Below, in pieces: positions 1 to 9,172 of a stretch of DNA of 33,542 bases. Where the stretch lies: NCBI GenBank assembly GCA_009694245.1, contig SHVO01000018.1, forward strand, positions 1 through 33,542, written 5' to 3'. Position 1 is the first letter of the stretch. The number at the start of each line of letters is the position of its first letter. Below the pieces are notes generated by a model. It did no database searches. It was not told the origin of the DNA and was given only the letters and a program-made list of their open reading frames with translations. The translations under genes were made by a program, and so were the position numbers. Source of the DNA: Rhodospirillaceae bacterium (lineage in GTDB: Bacteria > Pseudomonadota > Alphaproteobacteria > Rhodospirillales > Rhodospirillaceae).

Positions 1-17
1 ATTAATTGGCGAGTTTC

Positions 18-863
18 CTAGGTTTTCGCGCGGTTCAGCCAGCTCGCCGTGTGCCTGCCCGGGCCAAGCTTGCGCGCGAGCCAGTCGCCGGCCTCGGCCA
101 TGGCATTCTCGAACTTCCACGGCGGATTGACCACGGCGAGACCTGTACCGAGCAGTCCCGCGGCGGCCTCGCCGGCTTTCGCCGCGTTCCGGGAAATTTC
201 CGAGACCAGGACCTCGGCATCGACACCGCTGAGTCCGGCGAGCAGCGAACGGTGGCGGCCCTCTTTCAAGATCGGGTACCAGACGACGAAGATGCCTTCG
301 CGCCATCTCGGCACGGCCGCCGACAGCTTTTCGGGCACCGCTGCGTATTCGCTCTTCACCTCAAAGCTTGGGTCGATCAGGACAACGCCGCGGCGAATCT
401 CCGGCGGCGTCAGCGCGACCAGGGCTTCGAGCCCGTCGCGATTATGAACGCTAATGCGCGCATCTTTGCGTGCCCAGCGGCCGAGGGCCGGATAGGCGCC
501 GGCATGGAGCTCGTTGAGGATCAGCCGATCATGCTCACGCATGAAGGCGCGCGCGATGGCCGGCGAGCCGGGATAGCGCCGCAACTCACCGCCCGGATTC
601 AGACGTTTGAGGAGATCGAGATATCCTTGCACGGCCGGCTGCGCATCGACCGACTGCCAGATGCGCTCGACGCCAGTCTTAAAGTCCCCGGTCTTTTGCG
701 CCTTGTGCGCGGCAAGATCGTATTCGCCTTCACCGGCATAAAGGTCGATCACGCAAAACGGTTTGGTCTTCTTCGCGAGGCGGGCGAGCAGCAGGCACAG
801 CGCCACATGCTTGTGGACATCCGCGACTCCGCCGGCGTGGTAGCCGTGCTGATAGCTCAGCAC
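18..863 (-). CDS. rlmJ: 23S rRNA (adenine(2030)-N(6))-methyltransferase RlmJ
   Basis: ORF 18..950(-); family-typical N-terminus (V/M)LSYQHGYHAGGVADVHKH...; 'VIDLYAGEGEYDL' and 'VVLIDPSFE' (DPP-like) motifs. GTG at 863 fits family starts better than ATG at 950. Confidence 0.88.
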   Translation of the reverse strand: MLSYQHGYHAGGVADVHKHVALCLLLARLAKKTKPFCVIDLYAGEGEYDLAAHKAQKTGDFKTGVERIWQSVDAQPAVQGYLDLLKRLNPGGELRRYPGSPAIARAFMREHDRLILNELHAGAYPALGRWARKDARISVHNRDGLEALVALTPPEIRRGVVLIDPSFEVKSEYAAVPEKLSAAVPRWREGIFVVWYPILKEGRHRSLLAGLSGVDAEVLVSEISRNAAKAGEAAAGLLGTGLAVVNPPWKFENAMAEAGDWLARKLGPGRHTASWLNRAKT

Positions 864-1220
864 GGGCGCAATCCCGCCCGGTCGGGCTTGGGATCCACGG
901 GCGTCCCGTCGCTGGGCGTTCGCAAGGCCCCGCCGGCTATCCTCTGGCAATCCATGAATCGCAATTTAACACCTGATAATGTCAATAAATAGTAATATTG
1001 ATACTATAAACAACTAATAATTGATCATATATTGCTTTTGATTCGGTGCACAAGGCCCGCTTTAAGGGGCACAGTGCCTCTGGTATAACCCCGCGCGGAA
1101 AATGCCGGCCTCGCATCCGGCTCCCGCGATCCCGGTGTTCATCTTCCCGCCATGTTTGTCGTTCAAAAGGTTGCCGCAGGCTTAGAAGAACCATGAATCG
1201 GCAAGGAAAGTCGAAATAAG

Positions 1221-3845
1221 ATGCGGATCCTGATTGCGTTGCTCGCGGTGTGTTTCGGTTCGGCGGTTCTGTGGGCCTCGCTTGATCGCCCCCTCGACGC
1301 CCCGGATTGGCGCGACGATATGAAGGGCATCTCCTATAGCCCGAGCGGACTTTACAACGAGTCACAGCTCGAGGAAGGCGTACCCGAGGCGGCCATCCGC
1401 CAGGATCTGGAAAAGTTGTCGGCCATCACCAAGCGGGTGCGCACCTATACCGTCGATCGCGGCATCGACCGCGTGCCTTACGTGGCCAAGAGCCTTGGAC
1501 TCAAAGTTTCTCTGGGCATCTGGCTGAGCGACGATCGGCCGCTGAACGAAATCGAAATCAACAAAGCGCTGATGGCGGTCGCCGATAATCCCGGCGTCGT
1601 CGATCGCATCTTTGTCGGCAACGAAGTGGTCTTGCGCGGCGAACTGACGGCCGACGAGCTCTCGGCGTACATCCTCCAGGTCAGGAAGGCCATCGCCAAC
1701 AAGAAGATCGAGATCGGCACCGTCGATGTGCCGGCGCTCTGGACCAATAATCCGAAGATGGCCAAGGAAAGCGCCTTCATCGGCATCAACCTGCTGCCCT
1801 ATTGGGAAGGCGTCTCGGCAGAGAAGTCCATGGATTGGGTCAAAGACTACGTCGAGCAGATGCAGAAGGTATTCCCGCGCAGGAAAATCGTCATTACCGA
1901 AGCCGGCTGGCCGTCCGAAGGTCGGGTGAAGCGTGGCGCCGTGCCCTCGCCGGCCATGGCGGCTTACTTCTATCGCCACTTCCTCGATCTCGCGACCGCC
2001 GAGAACTACGACTATTACGTCCTCGAGGCCTTCGACCAGCCCTTCAAGGCCGTGAAGGAAGGCGCGGTCGGTGCCTTCTGGGGCATCATGGATGCCGAGG
2101 GCAAAGCCAAATTCGATTTCACCGGCACGCTGACGTCGTTCGAGCAATGGGCCACCTATGCCGGCGTTGCCGCGGCGGGCAGCCTAATCATCGGCCTGGT
2201 CGTCTTGCTCCTCATCCCGGCCGTCGGATTGCAGGGTTATCTCATGGTCAGCGGCATTGTCGGACTGGTTGTTTCCGGCGCGCTGTTTATCGTTGAAGCT
2301 TCATCCCTGCGCTATGTCGATTGGGGCACGTTCGGCGGCGCCATGTTCATCGTGCCGGCCGGCTTGTTCACGGCGCTGCTGCTGATAACCGAGACCTCCG
2401 AATGGGCCTTGAGCCTGTGGCGCAGGGGCCGCAAACGCATGCCCGTCGGCGTGCTCGCGCATTATCCCAAAGTTTCGATCCACGTGCCCACGCACAACGA
2501 ACCGCCGCAAATGGTGATGCAGACGTTAAATGCGCTCGCGCGCCTGGATTATCCGGATTACGAAGTGATCGTTCTCGATAATAACACCCGCGATCCGGCC
2601 GATTGGACGCCCGTGGAAGCCTACTGCCAGACTCTCGGTTCAAGATTCCGTTTCTTCCACTTCGACAACATGAAGGGCTTCAAGGCCGGCGCGCTAAATA
2701 AGGCGCTGGAGCTGTCCCATCCGGATGCGGCCTTCATCGGCATCATCGATAGCGACTATCAAGTCATGCCGCATTGGCTGAAGACCGCCGTACCCGTGTT
2801 CACCGACCCGAAAGTCGCGGTCTTCCAAGGTCCGCAGGATTACCGCGACGCCGATGAAAGCCTGTTCAAGAACCTGTGTTACGAGGAATACACCGGCTTC
2901 TTCCGCATCGGCATGGTCGAGCGCAACGAGCACAATGCCATCATCCAACACGGCACCATGTGTGTCGTGCGCCGCGCGGCAATGGAAGAAGTCGGCAGCT
3001 GGGCCGAGTGGTGCATCACCGAGGATACCGAGCTGGGCCTGCGCCTTTTCGAGGCCGGCTATACTTCTCACTATACTTCCGAGACCCTGGGCCGCGGCCT
3101 GATGCCCGACACCTATGACGCCTATAAGAGTCAGCGTTACCGCTGGGTCTACGGCGCCATGCAAATCATGAAGCGCCATGCCGCGCAGATTTTCCGCGGC
3201 ACGTCCAACCTGACGCGGGCGCAACGCTATCACTTCGTCGCCGGCTGGCTGCCTTGGTTCGCCGACGGCTTTGCCTTGATATTTGGCGTGTTGGCCATGA
3301 TCTGGTCGTTGCTGATGGCGGTCGCGCCCAAATACTTCGACGTCCCCTTGACGGCCCTGTCATCGGTCGCGCTGACCATCTTCACCATCAAGACCGTGAA
3401 GACCGTTATCTTGCACCGGGCCAAGGTCGGAACCGGCATTTTGGGAGCACTGGCCTCGGCCATCACCGGCTTGTCGCTGGCCTACACCGTCGGCCGTGGT
3501 GTGCTCGCTGGGCTTTTCACCTCCGGCAAGCCATTCATGCGCACCCCGAAGTGCGAAGGCGTTGCGCCATGGACGCATGCCTTGCGTATAACCGCCACCG
3601 AAACCGCCATGCTGATCGGGACGGTTATTTCGATCATCGGCACAATCCAAATCCGGCGCCTCGAGGATCCGGCCGAACGGATCTGGGTGTCGGCGCTGGT
3701 GGTGATGGCGATCCCCTATGCGGCGTCGCTGCTGGTTGCTCTCGGTTCGACCCTAAACTTCGGCCGTCGTCCGGTGGTCGCGGTCCAAGCCGATCATGAG
3801 CCGGCGCCGGTCTATGCCGCTACCCACGCGGACTTGGCGGCCTGA
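1221..3845 (+). CDS. Bifunctional GH17-like / GT2 membrane glycosyltransferase (NdvB-like beta-(1,3)-glucan synthase)
   Basis: 874 aa; N-terminal GH17-like domain with 'GNEV' and 'ITEAGWPS'; central TM segments; GT2 motifs 'DSDYQV', 'TEDTELG', 'QRYRW'; C-terminal TM helices. Confidence 0.88.
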   Translation: MRILIALLAVCFGSAVLWASLDRPLDAPDWRDDMKGISYSPSGLYNESQLEEGVPEAAIRQDLEKLSAITKRVRTYTVDRGIDRVPYVAKSLGLKVSLGIWLSDDRPLNEIEINKALMAVADNPGVVDRIFVGNEVVLRGELTADELSAYILQVRKAIANKKIEIGTVDVPALWTNNPKMAKESAFIGINLLPYWEGVSAEKSMDWVKDYVEQMQKVFPRRKIVITEAGWPSEGRVKRGAVPSPAMAAYFYRHFLDLATAENYDYYVLEAFDQPFKAVKEGAVGAFWGIMDAEGKAKFDFTGTLTSFEQWATYAGVAAAGSLIIGLVVLLLIPAVGLQGYLMVSGIVGLVVSGALFIVEASSLRYVDWGTFGGAMFIVPAGLFTALLLITETSEWALSLWRRGRKRMPVGVLAHYPKVSIHVPTHNEPPQMVMQTLNALARLDYPDYEVIVLDNNTRDPADWTPVEAYCQTLGSRFRFFHFDNMKGFKAGALNKALELSHPDAAFIGIIDSDYQVMPHWLKTAVPVFTDPKVAVFQGPQDYRDADESLFKNLCYEEYTGFFRIGMVERNEHNAIIQHGTMCVVRRAAMEEVGSWAEWCITEDTELGLRLFEAGYTSHYTSETLGRGLMPDTYDAYKSQRYRWVYGAMQIMKRHAAQIFRGTSNLTRAQRYHFVAGWLPWFADGFALIFGVLAMIWSLLMAVAPKYFDVPLTALSSVALTIFTIKTVKTVILHRAKVGTGILGALASAITGLSLAYTVGRGVLAGLFTSGKPFMRTPKCEGVAPWTHALRITATETAMLIGTVISIIGTIQIRRLEDPAERIWVSALVVMAIPYAASLLVALGSTLNFGRRPVVAVQADHEPAPVYAATHADLAA

Positions 3846-3854
3846 CGCCGCCGA

Positions 3855-3953
3855 GCGCTTCCCGGAAAAGTGGTTTTTCGGTTTTCCGACAGGAAGCGCG
3901 CTATTCATATGGATCTGGACCCTTTCCCGATTTAAGAGAGCCGGGAAAGGGTC
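3855..3953. repeat. Compound palindromic intergenic element (two hairpins), possible bidirectional terminator
   Basis: Hairpin 1: gcgcttcc(3855-3862)...ggaagcgc(3892-3899) with inner cggaaaa(3863-3869)/ttttccg(3882-3888). Hairpin 2: gaccctttcccg(3918-3929)/cgggaaagggtc(3942-3953), 12 bp perfect. Lies between convergent genes. Confidence 0.7.
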
Positions 3954-4118
3954 TAATTGCGTTTCCGCCGCCAAACGACGAGCCGACCGCAGGATATGGT
4001 CACATAAAACTTCATTTACGCTAGATGCTGTGGCCGGACCATCACCCGGGCGGGTTTTCGCCAGCGAAGCGTAGCAGCGCGGCACTCTATATATGTTTGG
4101 CCGCGTGCGGAGCCCGCT

Positions 4119-4895
4119 TTAACCAATGGATTTATAGTCCAGCCACGCGGGGCTCAATCCGGCGATGGTCTTCAGGATGCCTGCGCGCAAGTCCCGGGGC
4201 GTCTCCTGCCATGGGGTGACCGTGGTGCGGATGGAAAAAATCACGGATGAAGTTTTCGCGAGTTTCAGGAAGCCTTGATCTTCACGGCGCAGGAACACGC
4301 CGGCAGCGGCATTCGGGTCCACGGCCGGGATCGGTTGCGGCAGGTACAAATCCGGCGAACCGGCCAATCCCCAATTGCGCCGCAGATACGCACGCTCGGG
4401 CTTCAGCCGGGTAAGAAAGCGGTCAACCGCATCGCTGAGTTCCCCGTGGTAGTCGGGCACGGGTCCATGAACCGCGAGTACATTGCCGCCGATTTTTTCC
4501 TTGAGCCGCCAGCGATTGGGGAAGCACAAGATTCCGGCGGTCAGGCGATAACCGCCGTCGCCCGGCTCGGTCAGGATGCAAAGATCCTCGGCAACGGCGC
4601 GCCCGATATCACCCAGAGTATCGAGGGGGCTATCGGTGTCTGCGAGCTTGAACCCGCGCTCCCGTAGCAGCGCGGCCAATTCGGCGATGGCTGCATAGGC
4701 CTCCGGCCGGGCCGCGATGACATCGGCAGCGTCAGCCGCGATCAGCCGGGCGCGCTCGGCGAGGATGGCATCGTCACCGGCCGCGGGCTTCAGCCACGCG
4801 GCCAAGGGCAGGGGTTCCAGGCCCATGCGCGCCGGATGCAGTGCGGTGGTCTCTGCGGCCGGTCCAATCATTGTCGCCCACTCACCAATGCCCAC
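4119..4895 (-). CDS. DUF3445 / heme-dependent oxidative N-demethylase-like protein
   Basis: 258 aa; 'FPNRWRLKEKIGGNVLAVHGPVPDYHGELSDAVDRFLTRLKPERAYLRRNWGL' resembles DUF3445 proteins. Confidence 0.8.
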   Translation of the reverse strand: MGIGEWATMIGPAAETTALHPARMGLEPLPLAAWLKPAAGDDAILAERARLIAADAADVIAARPEAYAAIAELAALLRERGFKLADTDSPLDTLGDIGRAVAEDLCILTEPGDGGYRLTAGILCFPNRWRLKEKIGGNVLAVHGPVPDYHGELSDAVDRFLTRLKPERAYLRRNWGLAGSPDLYLPQPIPAVDPNAAAGVFLRREDQGFLKLAKTSSVIFSIRTTVTPWQETPRDLRAGILKTIAGLSPAWLDYKSIG

Positions 4896-4909
4896 TCACT
4901 GGCACCCGA

Positions 4910-6535
4910 TCAGCGCTCAATCCACATCCAACGGGTACGGTTGATATCGACGGCATTGTCGGCATAGCCCTTCACGTAAGGCGCGACCAGGCTCTTGTAA
5001 GTAAAGAAACTCAAGGGCACGACGGAACCGTCGTTTAACGCGGTCTGTTCGGCCCGCGCCAGAATTTCGGCGCGTTTTTCAAGGTCCAGTGTATTACGGC
5101 CTTCATCCACTAGCCGGTCGAAGGCCGGGCTATTGTATCCGACGTAATTGTAAACGCCGGAGCGCGAATCAAGCAGATACAGAAATGTCTGAGGATCGTT
5201 GAAATCAGCGCCCCAGCGCGCTTGCGCCGCCGTGAAATTCTTCGCGCGCAGCGCGTCATAGTGAATCTTGGGTTCGTTCCCGACCAGCCGCATGACCATG
5301 CCGCATTCCTTGAGCATGGCGGCCTGGGCGACCACCGAGCGGCGCGAGTCGATGCTGATCATGTACATGTATTCGAAGGTAAACGGATTGTCGGCCCCGT
5401 ATCCGGCCTCGGCGAGCAGGCGCTTGGCTTCGGCCTGGCGTTGGTCCTTGGGCAGGGCGGCGAAATCCAGCCGGGCGGTGTTGTGGTAGTTGTCGATACC
5501 CGGCGGAACGAAGGCAAAGGCCGGAACCTGGCGGTCGCGGAGCACCTTGTCGGTGATCACCGCGCGTTCGAGGCACAGCGATACCGCCCGGCGCAGGCGT
5601 TGGTCGGTAAAGGGCGGGCGGCGGATATTCAGGGCGATATACTCGATACCCAACATCGGCGCGATGTGCGCCTCGCCAGGCATATTCTCCTGAAGCCAGG
5701 GATATTGGCCGATCGGGAAGCCCTTCGTGCCCAGATTGACGTCCAGCTCGCGCGCCCGAAACCGGTTGAGCGCCGCAGCCTGGTCGTCGGTCGGATAATA
5801 ATAAACCTCGTCGATGGCCACGTTCTTCGCATCATAGAACCGCGGATTCTTTACCACTCTGACAAGTTCGTGGGCTTTCCACTCGACAAGTTTGTAGGCG
5901 CCGTTCGAAATCATGTTTCCGGGTTTTTTCCAATCTTCGCCAAATTTCTTGAAGGCGTGTTCGGGGATCGGAAAGGCGGTGTAGTGGGTCAATAATCCGG
6001 GCAGGTAGGGCGTCGGTGATTCCAACCGGATTTCGAGCGTCAGGTCATCCAGGGCGCGCACCCCGACCTCGCTGACCGGCAGCTTGCCGTTGTTTACGGC
6101 TTCGGCATTTTTTATGGCGTATTGGATCGAGGCATATTGGGCGGCGGTTTTGGGATCCAGCAGCCGCTGGAAGCTAAAGACGAAGTTCGCGGCCGTGAAC
6201 GCCGCGCCGTCCGACCACTGGAGTCCTGGCCGAAGTTTAAAGGTCCAGGCCAGGCCATCGGGGCTCACCGTCCAGCTTTCGGCGGCGCCGGCGATCGGCT
6301 TGCCGTCCATGCTCTCGGTCGTTAGGCCGAGAAACAGGTCGCCGATAATCACGTTTTCCCAAGATGCGCCGGCCATGTGCGGGTCGAGCGTTCCGGGTTC
6401 CGACATATTGCCGCGGCGTAGAACAACCGGCTCCGCGGCCAGGGCGGCCGGGAGGAGGGCGGCCAGCGGCAGAGCGGCCGCAAGAATCAGCAGGCCCGCG
6501 TTCAAAAGGCGCCGCAATTTCAAGTTTGCCGTCAT
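4910..6535 (-). CDS. Peptide-type ABC transporter substrate-binding protein (family 5, OppA/DppA-like)
   Basis: 541 aa; signal peptide; 'LRRGNMSEPGTLDPHMAGASWENVIIGDLFLGL...' typical SBP_bac_5 N-terminus; no adjacent permeases in the window. Confidence 0.9.
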   Translation of the reverse strand: MTANLKLRRLLNAGLLILAAALPLAALLPAALAAEPVVLRRGNMSEPGTLDPHMAGASWENVIIGDLFLGLTTESMDGKPIAGAAESWTVSPDGLAWTFKLRPGLQWSDGAAFTAANFVFSFQRLLDPKTAAQYASIQYAIKNAEAVNNGKLPVSEVGVRALDDLTLEIRLESPTPYLPGLLTHYTAFPIPEHAFKKFGEDWKKPGNMISNGAYKLVEWKAHELVRVVKNPRFYDAKNVAIDEVYYYPTDDQAAALNRFRARELDVNLGTKGFPIGQYPWLQENMPGEAHIAPMLGIEYIALNIRRPPFTDQRLRRAVSLCLERAVITDKVLRDRQVPAFAFVPPGIDNYHNTARLDFAALPKDQRQAEAKRLLAEAGYGADNPFTFEYMYMISIDSRRSVVAQAAMLKECGMVMRLVGNEPKIHYDALRAKNFTAAQARWGADFNDPQTFLYLLDSRSGVYNYVGYNSPAFDRLVDEGRNTLDLEKRAEILARAEQTALNDGSVVPLSFFTYKSLVAPYVKGYADNAVDINRTRWMWIER

Positions 6536-6717
6536 GGCCTAACCCTACCGCAAAACCGCCCGGCTGGTCACGTTTCCCCTGTTCCGGGGCCGCGAATCGT
6601 TTGGCATAATAGGCTCAGCACGTCGTGGTATGTGGACAGCTTTGCTTTGGGCGCGGGGTTTCGTGATCCGGCCGCCTAAGACCGTTCGCGAGGCCTCCGC
6701 AGCATTGGGAGAACCGC

Positions 6718-8550
6718 TTGTCCGCCGCCCTCTCTCGCCGCCGCTTTCTAGCCGCAGCCCCCTTCCTGGGCGTTGCCCAGCGTCTGCGCCCCGCGGGAGC
6801 GGCCGAGGCCGATCCGCTGGCGGCAACCACATGGCTGAATGGCTGGCTTGAAACTCGTTACGACTTCTGGCTCGCCCGCGGCCCCATGGAGCAGGCCTAC
6901 CTCGGCCTCAAGACGAGCTTCGACAAGTGGGACAATCTCAGCGAGGTCCATACCCTCGACGACCTCGACCGCGTTCGCAAGGAACATGCCGATCTCATAT
7001 CGAACTTCGACGCCACGGCGCTCTCGCCGGCTGGACGCTTGAGCTACCGCCTCTACGAATACCGTTGCCAACAGATCGAGAGCGATTTTCCCTGGCGCCA
7101 CCACCAGTATCCCGTCAGTCAGTTTGAGGGATGGCAGCAGGAGATTCCCTCTTTCCTCATGAATATTCACGGCGTCCAAAGCGTCGAGGACGCCAAGGCC
7201 TATATCGCGCGCCTAAACGGCATCCCCGCTCTGATGGATCAAGTCATCGAACAGATGAAGCTCGGCGAAAGCGCGGGCGTGCTTGCACCCAAATTTGCCT
7301 ATACCCACGTGCTCCGGGACTGCCGCAATGTCTTACGGGGGGTTCCGTTCGATCGTGGCCCCGGCGGCGTCAGCCCGTTGTGGGCCGACGTCGGCGCCAA
7401 GATCGATCATCTTCCGGTCGAATCTGGCATAAAGCAGAAGCTGCGCGCGGACGCCCTGCAGGCCATGGTAACCGGCGTTCGCCCGGCGTTCCTCAAGCTC
7501 ATCGCGCTTTGCCAGGAGCAGGAATCGCGCGCCGGCTCCGATGACGGCGCGTGGAAACATCCTGACGGCGAGGCCTACTACGCCAACCGGCTCGCCGCCC
7601 ATACCACCACCGACATGTCCGCGGCCGCCATCCATGAGTTGGGCCAGGACGAAGTCGCCCGGATCCATGAGGAGATGCGCGCGATAATGCTGAGGGTCGG
7701 TTTCGGCGGCGACCTCAAGGGATTCTTCGCGCATCTTCGGACCGATCCGCGGTTCGTCTATCCGCAAACACCAGAAGGTAAGGCGGCCTACGTCGCCCGC
7801 TCCGAGGAGATCATCGCGGCCATGGGCGCGCGGCTTGGCGAGGTGTTCATGCGGCTGCCGCGGGCCAAGCTGGTTGTCAGACCGGTCGAGGCCTTCCGCG
7901 AGCAGTCCGCGACCGCCGCGTTCTACCAAAGTCCGGGAGCCTTCGACGGCCGGCCCGGCACTTACTACATCAATACCTACGACATGGCCGCCATCTCTAA
8001 GTTCGAGATGGAGGCGCTAGCCTACCACGAGGCGATCCCGGGTCATCACATGCAGATCGCGATCGCCCAGGAGTTGGACGACGTGCCGCGATTCCGCCTG
8101 TACTCAAACTATACGGCCTATGACGAAGGCTGGAGCCTCTACGGCGAGCGCCTAGCCAAGGACATGGGCTTTTACCAAGATCCATATTCGGATTTTGGCC
8201 GGCTGTCCTCGGAGCTGTGGCGGGCCTGCCGTTTGGTCGTCGACACCGGCATCCACATGGGCGCAACCCGCTGGACACGCGCGCAGGCTATTGCCTATCT
8301 CAGCGAGAACACGCCGAATTCACCCGGCGACGTCGTCAATTCGGTAGAGCGCTACATTGTTTTTCCGGGCCAGGCCACGGCCTACAAGATCGGCATGGCC
8401 AGGATCCTGGAGCTTCGCGAAAGCGCCAAGACGCGGCTTGGGGCCAAATTTGATCTGCGCGGGTTTCACAACGCCGTGCTCGGCGCCGGCTCCGTGCCTC
8501 TTCCGATCCTCGGCGATATCGTCGGTGCTTGGGTGAAGGATCAAAGCTAG
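6718..8550 (+). CDS. DUF885 family protein with Tat-like signal peptide
   Basis: 610 aa; TTG start; N-terminus 'SRRRFLAAAPFLGVA'; 'YHEAIPGHHMQIAIAQE' metal-binding-like motif characteristic of DUF885. Confidence 0.88.
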   Translation: MSAALSRRRFLAAAPFLGVAQRLRPAGAAEADPLAATTWLNGWLETRYDFWLARGPMEQAYLGLKTSFDKWDNLSEVHTLDDLDRVRKEHADLISNFDATALSPAGRLSYRLYEYRCQQIESDFPWRHHQYPVSQFEGWQQEIPSFLMNIHGVQSVEDAKAYIARLNGIPALMDQVIEQMKLGESAGVLAPKFAYTHVLRDCRNVLRGVPFDRGPGGVSPLWADVGAKIDHLPVESGIKQKLRADALQAMVTGVRPAFLKLIALCQEQESRAGSDDGAWKHPDGEAYYANRLAAHTTTDMSAAAIHELGQDEVARIHEEMRAIMLRVGFGGDLKGFFAHLRTDPRFVYPQTPEGKAAYVARSEEIIAAMGARLGEVFMRLPRAKLVVRPVEAFREQSATAAFYQSPGAFDGRPGTYYINTYDMAAISKFEMEALAYHEAIPGHHMQIAIAQELDDVPRFRLYSNYTAYDEGWSLYGERLAKDMGFYQDPYSDFGRLSSELWRACRLVVDTGIHMGATRWTRAQAIAYLSENTPNSPGDVVNSVERYIVFPGQATAYKIGMARILELRESAKTRLGAKFDLRGFHNAVLGAGSVPLPILGDIVGAWVKDQS

Positions 8551-8701
8551 CGCGGGATGATTTTAGGTTGAACCGGCGGTGATGATAATTAGGGTCGGAG
8601 TAAAAATCCGCGCTCAGCTGTCGTGAAATCCGCAAACCGCGTGCGGAATTTTACTCCGACGCTAATTATTTGACGGGCGATTCGATCTAAATCATCCCGC
8701 C
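8551..8701. repeat. Large (~150 bp) intergenic imperfect palindrome between convergent genes
   Basis: Outer arms gcgggatgattttaggttgaa (8552-8572) / ttcgatctaaatcatcccgc (8681-8700); inner arms ataattagggtcggagtaaaaatccgc (8585-8611) / gcggaattttactccgacgctaattat (8643-8669), 25/27 complementary. Confidence 0.85.
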
Positions 8702-9163
8702 CTAATGTGTCTTTCCCACACTCCGCCTCACCATGTGAATATGAGGAATGTCGGCCTCCGCGAAAACCCCGCCCTCGCGGGCAAAGCCAAGCCGGCCATA
8801 GAATCCTTCGGCGGAAAGCTGAGCATTTAAGACGACCGTGGCCTTGTCCAAACGCCGGACGATCTCCTCCATGACGGCCTTGCCCGCGCCCGTGCCGCGC
8901 CGCTCCTTCAGCACCGCGACCCGTTCGATCTTATAGATCCCGGGACCATAGGGGCGCAGGCGCGCGCAGCCCACGGGTAAGCCGTCATCCAGCACAAGAA
9001 AGTGCTCGCAGATCAAGTCTTTGCCGTCCCACTCCTCGGCCGCGGATATACCCTGCTCGTCGCAAAACACCGCCTGGCGGATCTGCCGGGCGGCGTTCAT
9101 ATGCGGAGTGTTGTCGGCGTGGAAGGCAATGACGGCAAAGGTCATGGCCGGGACGATTGCCAC
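8702..9163 (-). CDS. GNAT family N-acetyltransferase
   Basis: 153 aa; 'VGCARLRPYGPGIYKIERVAVLKERRGTGAGKAVMEEIV' acetyl-CoA-binding motif. Confidence 0.9.
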   Translation of the reverse strand: MAIVPAMTFAVIAFHADNTPHMNAARQIRQAVFCDEQGISAAEEWDGKDLICEHFLVLDDGLPVGCARLRPYGPGIYKIERVAVLKERRGTGAGKAVMEEIVRRLDKATVVLNAQLSAEGFYGRLGFAREGGVFAEADIPHIHMVRRSVGKTH

Positions 9164-9172
9164 CGGCGGCGG

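Noticed and set aside
6-992. 328-aa plus-strand ORF antisense to rlmJ
   Set aside because: Antisense open frame typical of GC-rich DNA; no recognisable motifs, whereas the opposite strand encodes a clear RlmJ.
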